Source of the DNA: Methyloceanibacter sp. wino2
GTDB lineage: Bacteria; Pseudomonadota; Alphaproteobacteria; Rhizobiales; Methyloligellaceae
NCBI RefSeq assembly: GCF_003071365.1
Contig: NZ_CP028960.1
Span: 2,524,501-2,588,500, forward strand
Length of the DNA: 64,000 bases
Reading direction: 5' to 3'
Shown here: positions 8,060 to 17,343 of the stretch, in pieces
Numbering within the stretch: position 1 is the stretch's first letter
How the letters are laid out: every line of letters starts with the position of its first letter
Translations under genes and position numbers: made by a program
The notes under the pieces: model-generated
The model's input: only the letters and a program-made list of their open reading frames with translations
Told to the model about the DNA's origin: nothing
Databases searched by the model: none

Positions 8060-10843
8060 TTATGCCGCTGTTTCCGATGCTGCTGTTTTTGGGGCCGCTG
8101 TTCTGCGCCGTGCGAAGAAGCCGAAGATCGCCTTTTCCAGTTCGACCAGGATCAAGAGCGCCGCGCCGATCCCGACTATCAATAGACCGTCCTGCCAGGC
8201 GACCGGCTCGGTCGCGAAGATTGACTGCAGCGCCGGCAGATAGGTGAAGGCAAGCTGCGCAAGAACGGTAATGCCGACACCGATCAGGACAGCCGGCGTG
8301 CCGAGCATGCCGCGCCATGTGAGCGAGCCGCTATACACGAAGCGCACGCTGAACAGATAAGCGATCTCCATCACGACGAGCGTGTTGACGACCATGGTTC
8401 GCGCCATGTCGACGCTTTGGCCGCGTTCGATCGCGTAGAAGAAGACGCCGAACGCGCCGGCCGCGAATAGAAGCGAAACGAAACAGATGCGCCACAGAAG
8501 CGTGCCCGAGAGTAGCGACTCGGTCGCCTTGCGGGGCGGTCTTGTCATTGTCCCGGGTTCGGTCGGTTCGAAGGCGAGGGTGAGACCGAGCGCCACGGCG
8601 GTGACCATGTTGATCCAAAGAATCTGGATGGCGGTCATGGGCAGGGTGAGGCCAAAGGCGATGGCGCCGATCAGGGTGGCGCCTTCGCCGCCATTGGTGG
8701 GCAGCGTCCAGGCGATGACCTTGCGGATATTGTCGTAGACCGTGCGGCCTTCCCGTATCGCCGCGACGATCGACGCGAAGTTGTCGTCCGCGAGCACAAT
8801 TTCCGCAGCCTCCTTGGCGGCGTCCGTGCCTTTTCTTCCCATGGCCACACCGACATCGGCCTGCTTGAGGGCAGGGGCGTCGTTGACGCCGTCGCCGGTC
8901 ATGGCGGTCACGTCCTGGTCGATCTGCAGGGCGCGGACGAGGCGCAGCTTGTGTGCTGGGGTCGTCCGCGCGAAGACCGTCATCGAGCGCACGATGTCGG
9001 GGAGGTCGGCGTCGTCTATGTCGTCGAGCTGATCCCCGGTCAGGGTCTGCGGTTCCGGCGCCAGCGCCAGCTCACGTGCGATGGCGGTCGCCGTGGCGGC
9101 ATGGTCGCCGGTGATCATTTTAACGTCGATGCCGGCCGTCCGGCATTCGCCGATCGCGGAGAGGACCTCCTCGCGCGGCGGGTCGATGAAGCCCACGAGA
9201 CCGATGAGGACGGCACCTTGCGAGACGTCAGAGACGCTTAGGTCCTGCGTGCCCTTCGGAAGGCGCTTCATGGCAAGCGCCAGCATGCGCTGGCCGTGCC
9301 GGGCGGTGAACGCGGTTTTCTCGTGCCAGTCTTCAGCGTCCAACGGTGCCACCTGGTCCTGATCGAGTTGCCGGTCGCACATGCTGAGAATCTGCTCGGG
9401 CGCGCCTTTGATATAGGCGATGGCGCTCCCGTCTTCGTGGCCGTGATGCAGCGTCGCCATGAAGCGGTGCTCGGTGTCGAAAGGAATCTCGTCGGTTCGC
9501 GGCAGTTGTTTGCGTAAGAGATCGGGATCGAACCCGGCTTTCATGCCGAAGCAGACGAGCGCCCCTTCCATCGGATCGCCGTGTGCCGACCAGTCGTCGT
9601 CGCAGTGCCGCAACTCCGCGTCGTTGCAGAGGATGGCCGCACGGGCAGCCTCGGTCAGGGCCTGGTGGCTGCCGGGTTCGACCGGCGCGCCGTTGTTCGT
9701 GAAGCCGCCTTGTGGACGGTATCCGACGCCGGAAACGTCAAGCACGCTCTCCGGGGTCACGACGCTCCGGACGGTCATCTCGTTGCGCGTGAGTGTGCCC
9801 GTCTTGTCCGAGCAGATGACCGAGACCGAGCCGAGCGTCTCCACGGCCGGCAGGCGGCGGATGATGGCGTTCCGGTCGGCCATGCGCTGGACGCCGACGG
9901 CGAGTGCAATTGTCATCACCGCGGGCAGGCCTTCGGGGATGGCCGAGACGGCAAGCCCGATCACGACCATGAAGGCTTCCTGCCAGGGATAGGCGCGCAC
10001 ATAGACCGCGAACAGGAACACGGCCGCGCAGGCGGCGAGGATGAAGACGGTGAGCAGGCGGGCGAACTGATCCATCCGCCTGATCAGCGGAGTGGTGAGT
10101 TTTTGGACCGTTCCGACGAGTGCACTGATGCGGCCGAGCTCGCTTTCCGGTCCGGTGGCGACCGCGATGCCGGTCGCCGTGCCGTTGGCGACAAACGTAC
10201 CGGAGAACGCCATGGAGGTGCGGTCCGCGAGGACAGTTTCCTGCGGGACAGGGCGGATGGCCTTGTCGACGGGAAGCGACTCGCCGGTCAGTGCCGCCTC
10301 GTCGATCCGTAGATTGCGGGCCCGGGCCAGACGCAAGTCAGCCGGTACGCGCGTCCCCGGCTCCAGGAGCACCAAATCGCCGGGGACGATATCCTCGGCG
10401 GCCACGTCCACGCGTTGCCCATCGCGAATGACGGCCGCGTGGGGGTCGATCATGCCGCGGATGGCCTCGAGCGCCCGTTCGGCGCGTCCTTCCTGGATGA
10501 AGCCGACGATCGCGTTGAGGACGACCACCGCGACGATGACGGCGGCGTCGATCACGTTGCCAATGGCCGCAGCCAGCACGGCCGCGCCGATCAGGACATA
10601 GATCAGAAGGTTATGGAATTGCAGCAGGAAGCGCATGATGGCGCCGCGATGTTCGACATCGGGGAGCCGGTTCGGACCATAGCGCTCGCGGCGTGATGCG
10701 GCTTCGGTTGCGCTCAGGCCGCTATCGAGCGCGACCTGCTGGGCGGCCATGACCTCGGCCGCCGTTTGCGCAAAGGGAAGGGGCGCATCGGCCGATGGTT
10801 GCGCATCGCGTTTTGCTGAAGGTCGTGCCAACGGTGTTGCCAA
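8060..10843 (-). CDS. Type II cation-transporting P-type ATPase (Ca2+-ATPase-like)
   Basis: About 927 residues. From N to C: cation-ATPase N domain (residues 25-70), M1-M2, actuator with TGES (186-189), M3-M4 with PEGL (303-306), phosphorylation site DKTGT with Asp346, nucleotide-binding domain, hinge TGDGVNDAPALK, and C-terminal helices. It should pump a cation across the inner membrane using ATP. Of the five SERCA site II residues, the Glu of PEGL (M4), Asn and Glu of TNGGE (M5), and Asn and Thr of WINMVT (M6) are kept or aligned, but the M6 Asp equivalent to SERCA D800 is Ala, so calcium specificity is not assured. The start shown is a TTG; an ATG at 10750 would delete part of the N domain, so the true start is probably near the upstream end. 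Confidence 0.88.
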   Translation of the reverse strand: MATPLARPSAKRDAQPSADAPLPFAQTAAEVMAAQQVALDSGLSATEAASRRERYGPNRLPDVEHRGAIMRFLLQFHNLLIYVLIGAAVLAAAIGNVIDAAVIVAVVVLNAIVGFIQEGRAERALEAIRGMIDPHAAVIRDGQRVDVAAEDIVPGDLVLLEPGTRVPADLRLARARNLRIDEAALTGESLPVDKAIRPVPQETVLADRTSMAFSGTFVANGTATGIAVATGPESELGRISALVGTVQKLTTPLIRRMDQFARLLTVFILAACAAVFLFAVYVRAYPWQEAFMVVIGLAVSAIPEGLPAVMTIALAVGVQRMADRNAIIRRLPAVETLGSVSVICSDKTGTLTRNEMTVRSVVTPESVLDVSGVGYRPQGGFTNNGAPVEPGSHQALTEAARAAILCNDAELRHCDDDWSAHGDPMEGALVCFGMKAGFDPDLLRKQLPRTDEIPFDTEHRFMATLHHGHEDGSAIAYIKGAPEQILSMCDRQLDQDQVAPLDAEDWHEKTAFTARHGQRMLALAMKRLPKGTQDLSVSDVSQGAVLIGLVGFIDPPREEVLSAIGECRTAGIDVKMITGDHAATATAIARELALAPEPQTLTGDQLDDIDDADLPDIVRSMTVFARTTPAHKLRLVRALQIDQDVTAMTGDGVNDAPALKQADVGVAMGRKGTDAAKEAAEIVLADDNFASIVAAIREGRTVYDNIRKVIAWTLPTNGGEGATLIGAIAFGLTLPMTAIQILWINMVTAVALGLTLAFEPTEPGTMTRPPRKATESLLSGTLLWRICFVSLLFAAGAFGVFFYAIERGQSVDMARTMVVNTLVVMEIAYLFSVRFVYSGSLTWRGMLGTPAVLIGVGITVLAQLAFTYLPALQSIFATEPVAWQDGLLIVGIGAALLILVELEKAIFGFFARRRTAAPKTAASETAA

Positions 10844-11001
10844 GAGTCGTGCCCGAAGTCCTGCCCGCGGTTCAGCAGGCCGATGTCGTCAAGATCGTCT
10901 TGTGCCGCAGAACGCCCGCCGTGCTGGGCACAGTCAAGTCTATCGCCGCCCGGCCGCGTTGACGCAGATCATGCGCGGTCCATTCGACACAGTCTCTGCC
11001 G

Positions 11002-12270
11002 CTACTGCGGGGCCTCATCCGGCTCCGGCGGCATCGGAAGGCCGTCGAAATCGGCAGGGGTGTCTTCAGGCGCCATGTCTTCGGCCGGCATGTCTTCGGC
11101 CGGCATGTTGGCTGCTCCGGCATTGTCTGCCGGGGGAGGCGGTGGTGGCGCTGAAGCCAGCGTCGTCGTGCTCCAGTCGAGAATATCGAGTGCGACCTTC
11201 TCAAAGGCCGCGCGCAGCGCGTCGACATAGTCGCGCGGCTCGTTCCCGGTGGCGGGCTCCGCCACGTTGAACTTCTTGGATCCGATCACGCCGCCGGCAG
11301 GATCCTGAAGTTTCGCCAGGATGACGATCGTGGCCGTCGGATCGTCGCCGGTGGAAACGTCGAAGCGCCGGATGTCGATCGAGAGCTGATCGCTGTTGGG
11401 AAAGTCGCCCAGCGTGCGGGTGACGTCGTCGGTGTAGCCGGCGTTCTCGAAGGTCTCGATCAGCTTGGCCTGCACCAGGATGGGCAGGCTGTCGTTCCAG
11501 CGCGGTCCTTCCAAGGCGCGGCTCTCGTCGGGGGAGGGCCGGGTCATGATCTTGTCGGTGTTGTAAGCGAGCAGCGTGGTCGGCTCGGGGATCGTGAGCT
11601 TCCAGCTCGGCGGCGCCTCGGGCGCCGGCGGCAGATCGGTCGCAGGCTTCAGCGAATAGAGCAAGGAGGCTTCCTTGCCGCCCCCCGTCATCCGTTCAAT
11701 GCCCGCGAGAATTCCGTCAACCTTGTCGGAGTTGCGGGCCAAGGCGTCGGTGAAGACCTCGATATTCTTGATGGCCTCTTGGACCGGAACCCGGTTCTCG
11801 TCCAGGATTTGCTCGACCTCCTGAAACGCATCGCGCGCACTTTGCGTCCAGTCGCGCCCCACATCCGGCGGTGCGACCAGTGTCGCGAGGCCGTCACTTT
11901 TTGCCAGCGGTTGGGTGGACGTCCCGCCGGTGAGCGTCACGGCCACGCCGCCGGTCAGTCCCTGCTGCTCCACGTTCACCACCGTGTCCTCGCGGATGGG
12001 CGTATCCTTCATCACCGAGATCGTCGCCAGCACTTGCTGCGGCTGCGCCGGATTGAGGCTGACGCTCGCCACCTCGCCGACGCGGATGCCGTTGAAGAGG
12101 ACGGCGGACCCGATATAGAGGCCCGGCACCGCGCTCTCGAACTGAATGCGATAGGTCTCGCGCTCGCCGAAGCCGCCCTTGTTCTCCAGCCAGTACACAA
12201 AGCCGAAGGCCGCGCCGAACACGGCGAGGATGAAAAATCCGATCAGGGCGTAGCGGGCACGGGTTTCCAT
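11002..12270 (-). CDS. mlaD: MlaD-type MCE-domain protein fused to an ABC auxiliary (PqiC-like) domain
   Basis: 422 residues: an N-terminal membrane anchor (residues 8-28), an MCE domain (about 38-115, with SAVPGLYIGSAVLFNGIRVG and QGLTGGVAVTLTGG), a helical linker, then a second domain (about 225-375) with the PEPTTLL, RPSPDE and WNDSLPILVQAKLIE pattern of the ABC-type transport auxiliary component, and a Pro/Ala/Asp-rich tail. In the Mla pathway MlaD carries phospholipids between the ABC transporter and the outer membrane side. It follows mlaE and mlaF on the same strand (31 bases after mlaF), completing the transporter. The tail contains three 15-base tandem repeats coding (M)PAED units. 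Confidence 0.88.
   Translation of the reverse strand: METRARYALIGFFILAVFGAAFGFVYWLENKGGFGERETYRIQFESAVPGLYIGSAVLFNGIRVGEVASVSLNPAQPQQVLATISVMKDTPIREDTVVNVEQQGLTGGVAVTLTGGTSTQPLAKSDGLATLVAPPDVGRDWTQSARDAFQEVEQILDENRVPVQEAIKNIEVFTDALARNSDKVDGILAGIERMTGGGKEASLLYSLKPATDLPPAPEAPPSWKLTIPEPTTLLAYNTDKIMTRPSPDESRALEGPRWNDSLPILVQAKLIETFENAGYTDDVTRTLGDFPNSDQLSIDIRRFDVSTGDDPTATIVILAKLQDPAGGVIGSKKFNVAEPATGNEPRDYVDALRAAFEKVALDILDWSTTTLASAPPPPPPADNAGAANMPAEDMPAEDMAPEDTPADFDGLPMPPEPDEAPQ
11062..11106. repeat. Three 15-base tandem repeats in the mlaD tail
   Basis: Two identical copies of GTCTTCGGCCGGCAT and one diverged copy lie head to tail (11062-11076, 11077-11091, 11092-11106). On the minus strand they encode MPAED, MPAED and MAPED in the disordered C-terminus, so repeat-number change would alter only tail length. 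Confidence 0.85.
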
Positions 12271-12301
12271 CGATCAGCGTCCTTCTCGTTCGGTCACGCG
12301 G

Positions 12302-13081
12302 TTAGTGTGTCAGTTCACGGTCGGCGAGGCTGCTGCCCCGCTTTCCTTGGAAATAGGTCTTCACCCAGGGGTGATCGGATTCCAGCATGGCGGAGATCGG
12401 TCCTTCCGCGGCGAGCTTGCCGTCGGCGAGGACGGCGATTCTGTCGCACGCCGTGTAGAGGCTCTCCAAATCGTGGGTCACCATGAAGACGGTGATCTCC
12501 AGGGTCTGCTGCAGCGTCCGGATCAACTCGTCGAAATCACCGGCCGAAATCGGGTCCAGCCCCGACGTCGGTTCGTCAAGAAACACGATCTCCGGGTCGA
12601 GGGCCAGAGCGCGCGCGAGCGCCACGCGCTTGGTCATGCCGCCCGACAGCTCGGATGGATATTTGTCCCCGTCCCGTGGCGATAGCCCGACCATCTCCAG
12701 TTTGGCGTAGGCCATCTCGTCCATCAGGCGCTGCGAAATCTCGAGGTTCTCGCGCATGGGGAACTGAACATTTTGCTTCACGGTGAGCGAAGAGAACAGG
12801 GCGCCTTGCTGGAAGAGGACGCCCCAGCGGCGCTCCATGGCGCGCCGTTCATTCTCGTCGATCTTATCCAGGTCCTTGCCCAGCACGTCGATCGTGCCGT
12901 GGCGCCGCGGGATGAGTCCGATGATGGTCCGCAACAGGACGGATTTTCCGGCGCCGGACGCGCCGACAACGCCCAGGATCTCCGCAGGACGCACGTCCAT
13001 ATCCAAATGATTGAGGACGGTCTGTGTGCCAAACCCCACGACGAGGTCGCGCACTTTGATGACCGGCGTTTTCTCACTCAT
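12302..13081 (-). CDS. mlaF: Mla-type phospholipid ABC transporter ATP-binding protein
   Basis: 259 residues. It has Walker A (GASGAGKS), a Q loop (LFQQGALF), the signature LSGGM, Walker B (IVFLDEPT) with D-loop TSGLDP, and the switch His in VTHDLES. The FQQGALF pattern and the adjacent MlaE permease and MlaD mark it as the ATPase of a retrograde or anterograde lipid transporter rather than a nutrient importer. I took the ATG at 13081 (MSEKTP), eight bases after the mlaE stop; the frame stays open into mlaE but that stretch is not family-like. Confidence 0.93.
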   Translation of the reverse strand: MSEKTPVIKVRDLVVGFGTQTVLNHLDMDVRPAEILGVVGASGAGKSVLLRTIIGLIPRRHGTIDVLGKDLDKIDENERRAMERRWGVLFQQGALFSSLTVKQNVQFPMRENLEISQRLMDEMAYAKLEMVGLSPRDGDKYPSELSGGMTKRVALARALALDPEIVFLDEPTSGLDPISAGDFDELIRTLQQTLEITVFMVTHDLESLYTACDRIAVLADGKLAAEGPISAMLESDHPWVKTYFQGKRGSSLADRELTH

Positions 13082-13088
13082 AAGCGGA

Positions 13089-14237
13089 TCACATCCCAAT
13101 CGAGGCGAAGAAGATTGCGAACAGGCCATCCAGTACGATCACCAGGAAGATCGACTCCACGACGGACTTCGTCGTTTGGATGCCGAGCGATTCGGCGCTT
13201 CCCTTCACCCGCAGTCCCTCGGCGCAGGCAACCAGTCCGATGACGAGGCCCATGAACGGCGCCTTGATCATGCCGACCTTGAAATGCGTCAGCGAGATCG
13301 CGTCGGTCAGCCGCGCGATATAGATGTCGAGGCTCATGCCGCCATAGAGCCAAGCGACGAGAGCACCGCCATAGAGCGCTGCCATGCAACCGATGAATGT
13401 CAGCGCCGGGAGCGCGAGTACGAGCACGATGATGCGCGGCAGGACGAGCACCTCCACGGGGTCGAACCCCATGGTGCGGAGCGCATCGAGTTCCTCGCGC
13501 ATCTTCATCGATCCGAGCTCGGCGGTGTAGGAACTGCCCGAGCGTCCCGCGACCATGATGGCGACGATCAGCACGCCAATCTCGCGCAAGACGAGGATGC
13601 CCACGAGGTCTACGGCGTAGAGTTCGGCGCCGAACTTGCGGAAATGGAAGATGCCCTGCTGGGCGACGATGGCGCCGATCAGAAAAGTGATGAGCGCGAT
13701 GATGGGCACGGCCTGCAGCGCGACCCGATCGAACTGATGAACCGTAGAAGTAAGCCGGTACTCACTCGGGCGGAACAGGACCCGGGCGGCGGCCATGCCG
13801 GTCTCGCCCAGCATCTGTGCGAAGGTCTGGAAGCTACCGGCAAAGCCGGCGGTGCCACGCCCGACGGCGGCAAAGAACGAGACAATAGGGTTTTGGCGTT
13901 CCCGCGGCGCGGGGGCTTCGCGGTTGACCGCGTGCATCTCCTCGACGAGGTCGGCGCCGTGTGCGGGCAGGCCGACGACCATCGCGTCGCGCCCCGCGCT
14001 TGTCCATTGGCGGGTCAGGCGCTCGAGAAGCCAGGCGCCGAACGTATCGAGTTCGCGGACACCGGCCATGTCGATAGATACGTCCGTGGTCTTGGCCGAC
14101 GCCGTGCCGGTTGGGCCGCCGGCGAGCCGGTCGATCTCGGTCTCAAGCTCGCCCGCGTGCGGAGCGGTCCATGAGCCTCTCGCGGTCAGCTCCAGCCGAT
14201 CGCCTACCAGCTTTTGGGTCAGTAACGCCTCGGCCAT
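13089..14237 (-). CDS. mlaE: Mla-type ABC transporter permease with N-terminal STAS domain
   Basis: 382 residues. Residues about 1-110 form a STAS-like domain (LTARGSWTAPHAGELE, DMAGVRELDTFGAWLLERL), a layout common in alphaproteobacterial MlaE proteins, where an otherwise separate MlaB-like regulator is fused. The remainder is the MlaE permease with about five membrane helices and the typical segments LVREIGVLIVAIMVAGRSG-like and ELDALRTMGFDPVEVLVLPR. First gene of mlaE-mlaF-mlaD. The ATG at 14237 is preceded by an AAGGAGC-type site. Confidence 0.92.
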   Translation of the reverse strand: MAEALLTQKLVGDRLELTARGSWTAPHAGELETEIDRLAGGPTGTASAKTTDVSIDMAGVRELDTFGAWLLERLTRQWTSAGRDAMVVGLPAHGADLVEEMHAVNREAPAPRERQNPIVSFFAAVGRGTAGFAGSFQTFAQMLGETGMAAARVLFRPSEYRLTSTVHQFDRVALQAVPIIALITFLIGAIVAQQGIFHFRKFGAELYAVDLVGILVLREIGVLIVAIMVAGRSGSSYTAELGSMKMREELDALRTMGFDPVEVLVLPRIIVLVLALPALTFIGCMAALYGGALVAWLYGGMSLDIYIARLTDAISLTHFKVGMIKAPFMGLVIGLVACAEGLRVKGSAESLGIQTTKSVVESIFLVIVLDGLFAIFFASIGM

Positions 14238-14353
14238 GGCCGTCTGCTCCTTGTTCCCCGGTTCGCGCCGTCCAACCTGTCGCCCGAGAGGCCCCGAAAA
14301 GGGGCCCCTGAACGCCGTACACTATAGGGAAACTCGGAAGGCGGGGCCGGGAA

Positions 14354-14845
14354 TTAGCCGCTGCGGCTCAGCGACATGGAAACACCCCGCAGCGACGTGC
14401 CCGTCGTGGAGATCGAGACGTTTTGCCGGGACTGCGTAAAGTTGACAGTCATGCTGCCGTTGACCGTACCCGAAATCCGAATATTCAGCCGACCCGGAGT
14501 CAGCGAGCCGGAGGCGCTTCCTGCAGCGTTGTAGGTGCGCTCCTCCCAGCTGCCGGAAACCGAATTGCCGCTCACGCGAAGATTGCTCCGGATGTGAACC
14601 TTGGACGTCGGTGAGTTGCAGATCACGGAGAGGCCGAGACTGGACCCGCCGCCCCGGTAATAGGCATTGCAGCTAAGGCGTTCGGATCCGGAAGTGTACC
14701 TAGCCGTGCCGCCGCCACGCCATGACCCGAGAAGTCCGTCGACCGCGCTGGCAGAGGCCAGTTTCGACGGCGTGGACATGAAGACGCCCGCAAGCGCCGC
14801 GGTGGCGAGCAGAACGGGGGCAGCTTTGCGAATCAAAGGTTTCAT
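14354..14845 (-). CDS. Conserved-looking secreted protein, unknown function
   Basis: 163 residues. A signal peptide (residues 1 to about 34, cleavage near ASASA) is followed by a Ser/Gly-rich mature domain beginning LLGSWRGGG and made mostly of predicted beta strands (ISGTVNGSMTVNF, VSISTTGTSL). Two cysteines (in LSCNAYY and VICNS) could form a disulfide. I do not recognise a named domain; the overall shape is that of a small periplasmic beta-barrel-like or lipocalin-like protein. It stands alone, 117 bases upstream of mlaE on the same strand. Confidence 0.7.
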   Translation of the reverse strand: MKPLIRKAAPVLLATAALAGVFMSTPSKLASASAVDGLLGSWRGGGTARYTSGSERLSCNAYYRGGGSSLGLSVICNSPTSKVHIRSNLRVSGNSVSGSWEERTYNAAGSASGSLTPGRLNIRISGTVNGSMTVNFTQSRQNVSISTTGTSLRGVSMSLSRSG

Positions 14846-15147
14846 GTGGTCGATATTCCCGCAGTTTTGACGTCTGAAGCAAGTCAGGATGGTAGTGTCA
14901 GGTGATGATGGGGCAAAAGTGTTGCTGCATGAACAAGGCTGTTGCGGTCGGCAAACGCGCTTCTTGGAACAGTGTTGTTGCGCGCAGGTGACACCCCCTC
15001 GATTTCGCCCTCAAAACGCTAAGCCATTCGCCGGCATGGTTTACCAGGAATGAGGCTGGAATCGGTCTCGGGGCCCAGTCTACAGTCTCTTGAAGTTCTG
15101 CGCATCCTCTCGAAGACAATAGTCGGAGACATTGGAAGGGCCCGAGA
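14846..15147. other. Divergent intergenic region without a recognised gene
   Basis: This 302-base stretch separates the start of the secreted protein (minus) from the SelW-like gene (plus), so it must carry both promoters. I see no convincing -35/-10 pair, operator palindrome or RNA gene. A GGAAGGG sequence near 15135 can serve as the ribosome-binding site for the plus-strand gene. Confidence 0.5.
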
Positions 15148-15456
15148 ATGGCACCGCCGAAACCACATATCGTTATCACGTACTGCCGCATGTGCAATTG
15201 GATGCTACGGGCCGCTTGGATGGGGCAGGAGCTCCTGTCGACCTTCGCAGGAGAGGTTGGCTCGCTCACGCTGATTCCCGACGATACCGGCGGCGTGTTC
15301 GAGGTGCGGGTCGATGGCGACCTCGTGTGGTCGCGGGGGCAGCAGGGCCGGTTTCCGGAGATCACCGAGCTCAAGCAGCTCGTGCGGGACCGTATTGCGC
15401 CCGCCCACGATCTCGGCCATGCGGACCGTCGAGACGAGGATGCCGGAGACAGCTAA
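15148..15456 (+). CDS. SelW/SelT/Rdx-family thioredoxin-like protein (Cys form)
   Basis: 102 residues. The Rdx family redox motif is CRMC (Cys13-x-x-Cys16) after the first beta strand (HIVITY), in the position where animal selenoproteins W, T and H have CxxU. The region FEVRVDGDLVWSRGQQGRFPEITELKQLVRDRI matches the family core, including the GxFPE segment (here QGRFPE). Such proteins are small cytoplasmic redox proteins of poorly defined substrate. It is convergent with malQ, ending 35 bases before the malQ stop. Start ATG at 15148 with a GGAAGGG upstream. Confidence 0.8.
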   Translation: MAPPKPHIVITYCRMCNWMLRAAWMGQELLSTFAGEVGSLTLIPDDTGGVFEVRVDGDLVWSRGQQGRFPEITELKQLVRDRIAPAHDLGHADRRDEDAGDS

Positions 15457-15490
15457 CCGTCTGTAATCGTTGGTTTCGTTGAGCGCCGGC

Positions 15491-17335
15491 TCAGGTCTTG
15501 GGGCGCTCGGTCGCCACGGCGGCCGCCACCGCCCGGAACAGAGGCCGATCGTTCAAATCCTCGATGGGAGCGGCGATCTTGCGCCGCCAATTGGGATGCT
15601 CGTCGATGGTGCCGGGAAGGTTGGCCTGTTCGACCGTACCCAGTGCATCGTCTAACTGGACCGCGAGCAGGCGACATGGTGTCGCCGCCAGGAAGCGGTG
15701 GACCGCGACAATCACGTCATCCGGCATTTCGCTCGCCTCGATGTAGGACGGATCGGGCTTGAGGGCCTGAGCGCCCATCAGTGCATCCAGAAGGCGCTTG
15801 CGGTCATGTTTGCGGTCCTGGCGTTGAATCACGGCTTCGGTTTCCGTGGCGCGGGCGCTTTTGACGCGCCAATCGACGTCATTGCAGATCCACCAACCAC
15901 GAAGTGTGGGGAGGTCGTGGGTGGACGCGCACACCATCGCTTCGCGCCGATAGGCGTGCGGTGCGCGCCAGACACCGTCCTCGTCGCTGAAATAGAAGAC
16001 CTGGTAGCTCAGCAGACCCGCCCGGACCATGGTGTCGGTGAACCCAGGCGGGACCGTGCCGAGGTCTTCGCCGATGACGATCGTTTGCGAGATCCAGGAC
16101 TCAGCCGCCACGCCCTCCAGCAACTCGCGGAAGGGATAGGCGACATAGGCCCCGTCCACCGCCGTGTTGCCATCCGGAATCCAGTAGAGCCGCTGCAGGC
16201 CCATGGCATGGTCGATGCGCAGCGCGCCCGCATGGCGCATGTTCGCGCGGAGCACCGCCTTGAAGGGCTCCAGGCGCTCGACCGCAAGGCCGACGGGCGA
16301 GAAAGGGACAAGACCCCAGTCCTGACCTTGCGTGCTGAAGGGGTCCGGAGGGCAGCCGATCCGCGCAGCGCGCGCAATCGCAGGCCCGCCCTGCCAGCAG
16401 GCGGAACCGTCCGGCGAGATGCCCACCGCCAGATCGAGATATAGGCCGATGCGCATGCCCGCGGCACGGGACCGCGCCTGCGCGTCCGCGAGTTGTTTCT
16501 CCGCCGTCCATTGCAGCCAGGCGTGGAAGGCGAGGCGGGTCTTGGCGGCCCGGGCAAAGTCGCGCACGGCGATATTGTTTGGGTCTCGATAGACTTCCGG
16601 CCAGGTCGTCCAGGCCGCGTTGTACCCTTGTGCGACCATGTGTTCGGACAAGGCCTCGTAGAGCGCGTGGATCTCCAGCGCCTTGCCCTGCTCGTAGCAA
16701 TAATGCTCGAAGATGTCCTTGGTTTCGGTCGGGGCAGTCTTGAGGAACAGTGCGAACAGTTCTTCGAGGACCGGAATCTTGACGGCGGCGACGCCCGCGT
16801 AGTCGATCAGTTCCGTCTCACGGAGCATGGCGCACTTGGCCGCGACGTCGGGCGTGGCGACATCGGCGAACCCCGGCACCTGGTCCGGTGCGATCAGGAG
16901 CGGATTGAGGAAATTGCGCGACGAGGGGCTGTAGGGGCTGATGCGTTCAGGCTCGGCGAGAAACAGTGCGTGGAGTGGGCTGACGCCGACGAAGTCCGCC
17001 CCGAGCGTTGCGGCATATTCGGCGAGCCGCGCCAGATCCTCGAAATCGCCGATCCCCCAATTGCGCGCCGAGCGCAGCGCATAGGCCTGCACGGAAAAAC
17101 CCCAGGCACGCTGCTCGACCAGGAAGGGCGGCCAGAAGGCGGAGTCCGACAGGCCGGCAATGTCTTCCATGCGCGCAGGCTTCGGCAGGACGCCGTCGCC
17201 GTCCAGCGGCACGCCCATCGCCTCCAGAACCTTGGCCTTGGTCTCGTCCGGCGTCGTGACCCAGTCGCCCTGTTCGCTGATATAGCCCTCGGCAATGCCG
17301 AAGCGTTTCGCCAGTTCTTCGATCCGATCCGTCAT
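15491..17335 (-). CDS. malQ: 4-alpha-glucanotransferase (amylomaltase)
   Basis: 614 residues, GH77. It transfers maltooligosyl units between alpha-1,4-glucans in glycogen and maltodextrin turnover. Family motifs are visible: YLDLAVG, the nucleophile Asp in ALRIDHAMG, the acid/base Glu in VIGEDLGTVP, and the third carboxylate in STHDLPTLRGWW. The ATG at 17335 (MTDRIEE) has TTTAGGAG upstream and lies eight bases after the treZ stop, so malQ is the last gene of the treS-glgX-treZ-malQ run. The N-terminal region includes the extra domain seen in proteobacterial MalQ. Confidence 0.93.
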   Translation of the reverse strand: MTDRIEELAKRFGIAEGYISEQGDWVTTPDETKAKVLEAMGVPLDGDGVLPKPARMEDIAGLSDSAFWPPFLVEQRAWGFSVQAYALRSARNWGIGDFEDLARLAEYAATLGADFVGVSPLHALFLAEPERISPYSPSSRNFLNPLLIAPDQVPGFADVATPDVAAKCAMLRETELIDYAGVAAVKIPVLEELFALFLKTAPTETKDIFEHYCYEQGKALEIHALYEALSEHMVAQGYNAAWTTWPEVYRDPNNIAVRDFARAAKTRLAFHAWLQWTAEKQLADAQARSRAAGMRIGLYLDLAVGISPDGSACWQGGPAIARAARIGCPPDPFSTQGQDWGLVPFSPVGLAVERLEPFKAVLRANMRHAGALRIDHAMGLQRLYWIPDGNTAVDGAYVAYPFRELLEGVAAESWISQTIVIGEDLGTVPPGFTDTMVRAGLLSYQVFYFSDEDGVWRAPHAYRREAMVCASTHDLPTLRGWWICNDVDWRVKSARATETEAVIQRQDRKHDRKRLLDALMGAQALKPDPSYIEASEMPDDVIVAVHRFLAATPCRLLAVQLDDALGTVEQANLPGTIDEHPNWRRKIAAPIEDLNDRPLFRAVAAAVATERPKT

Positions 17336-17343
17336 CGGGACTC

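Noticed and set aside
14290-14306. Hairpin GGCCCC-GAAAA-GGGGCC as terminator of the secreted protein gene
   Set aside because: The stem is short and no T-run follows on the minus strand.
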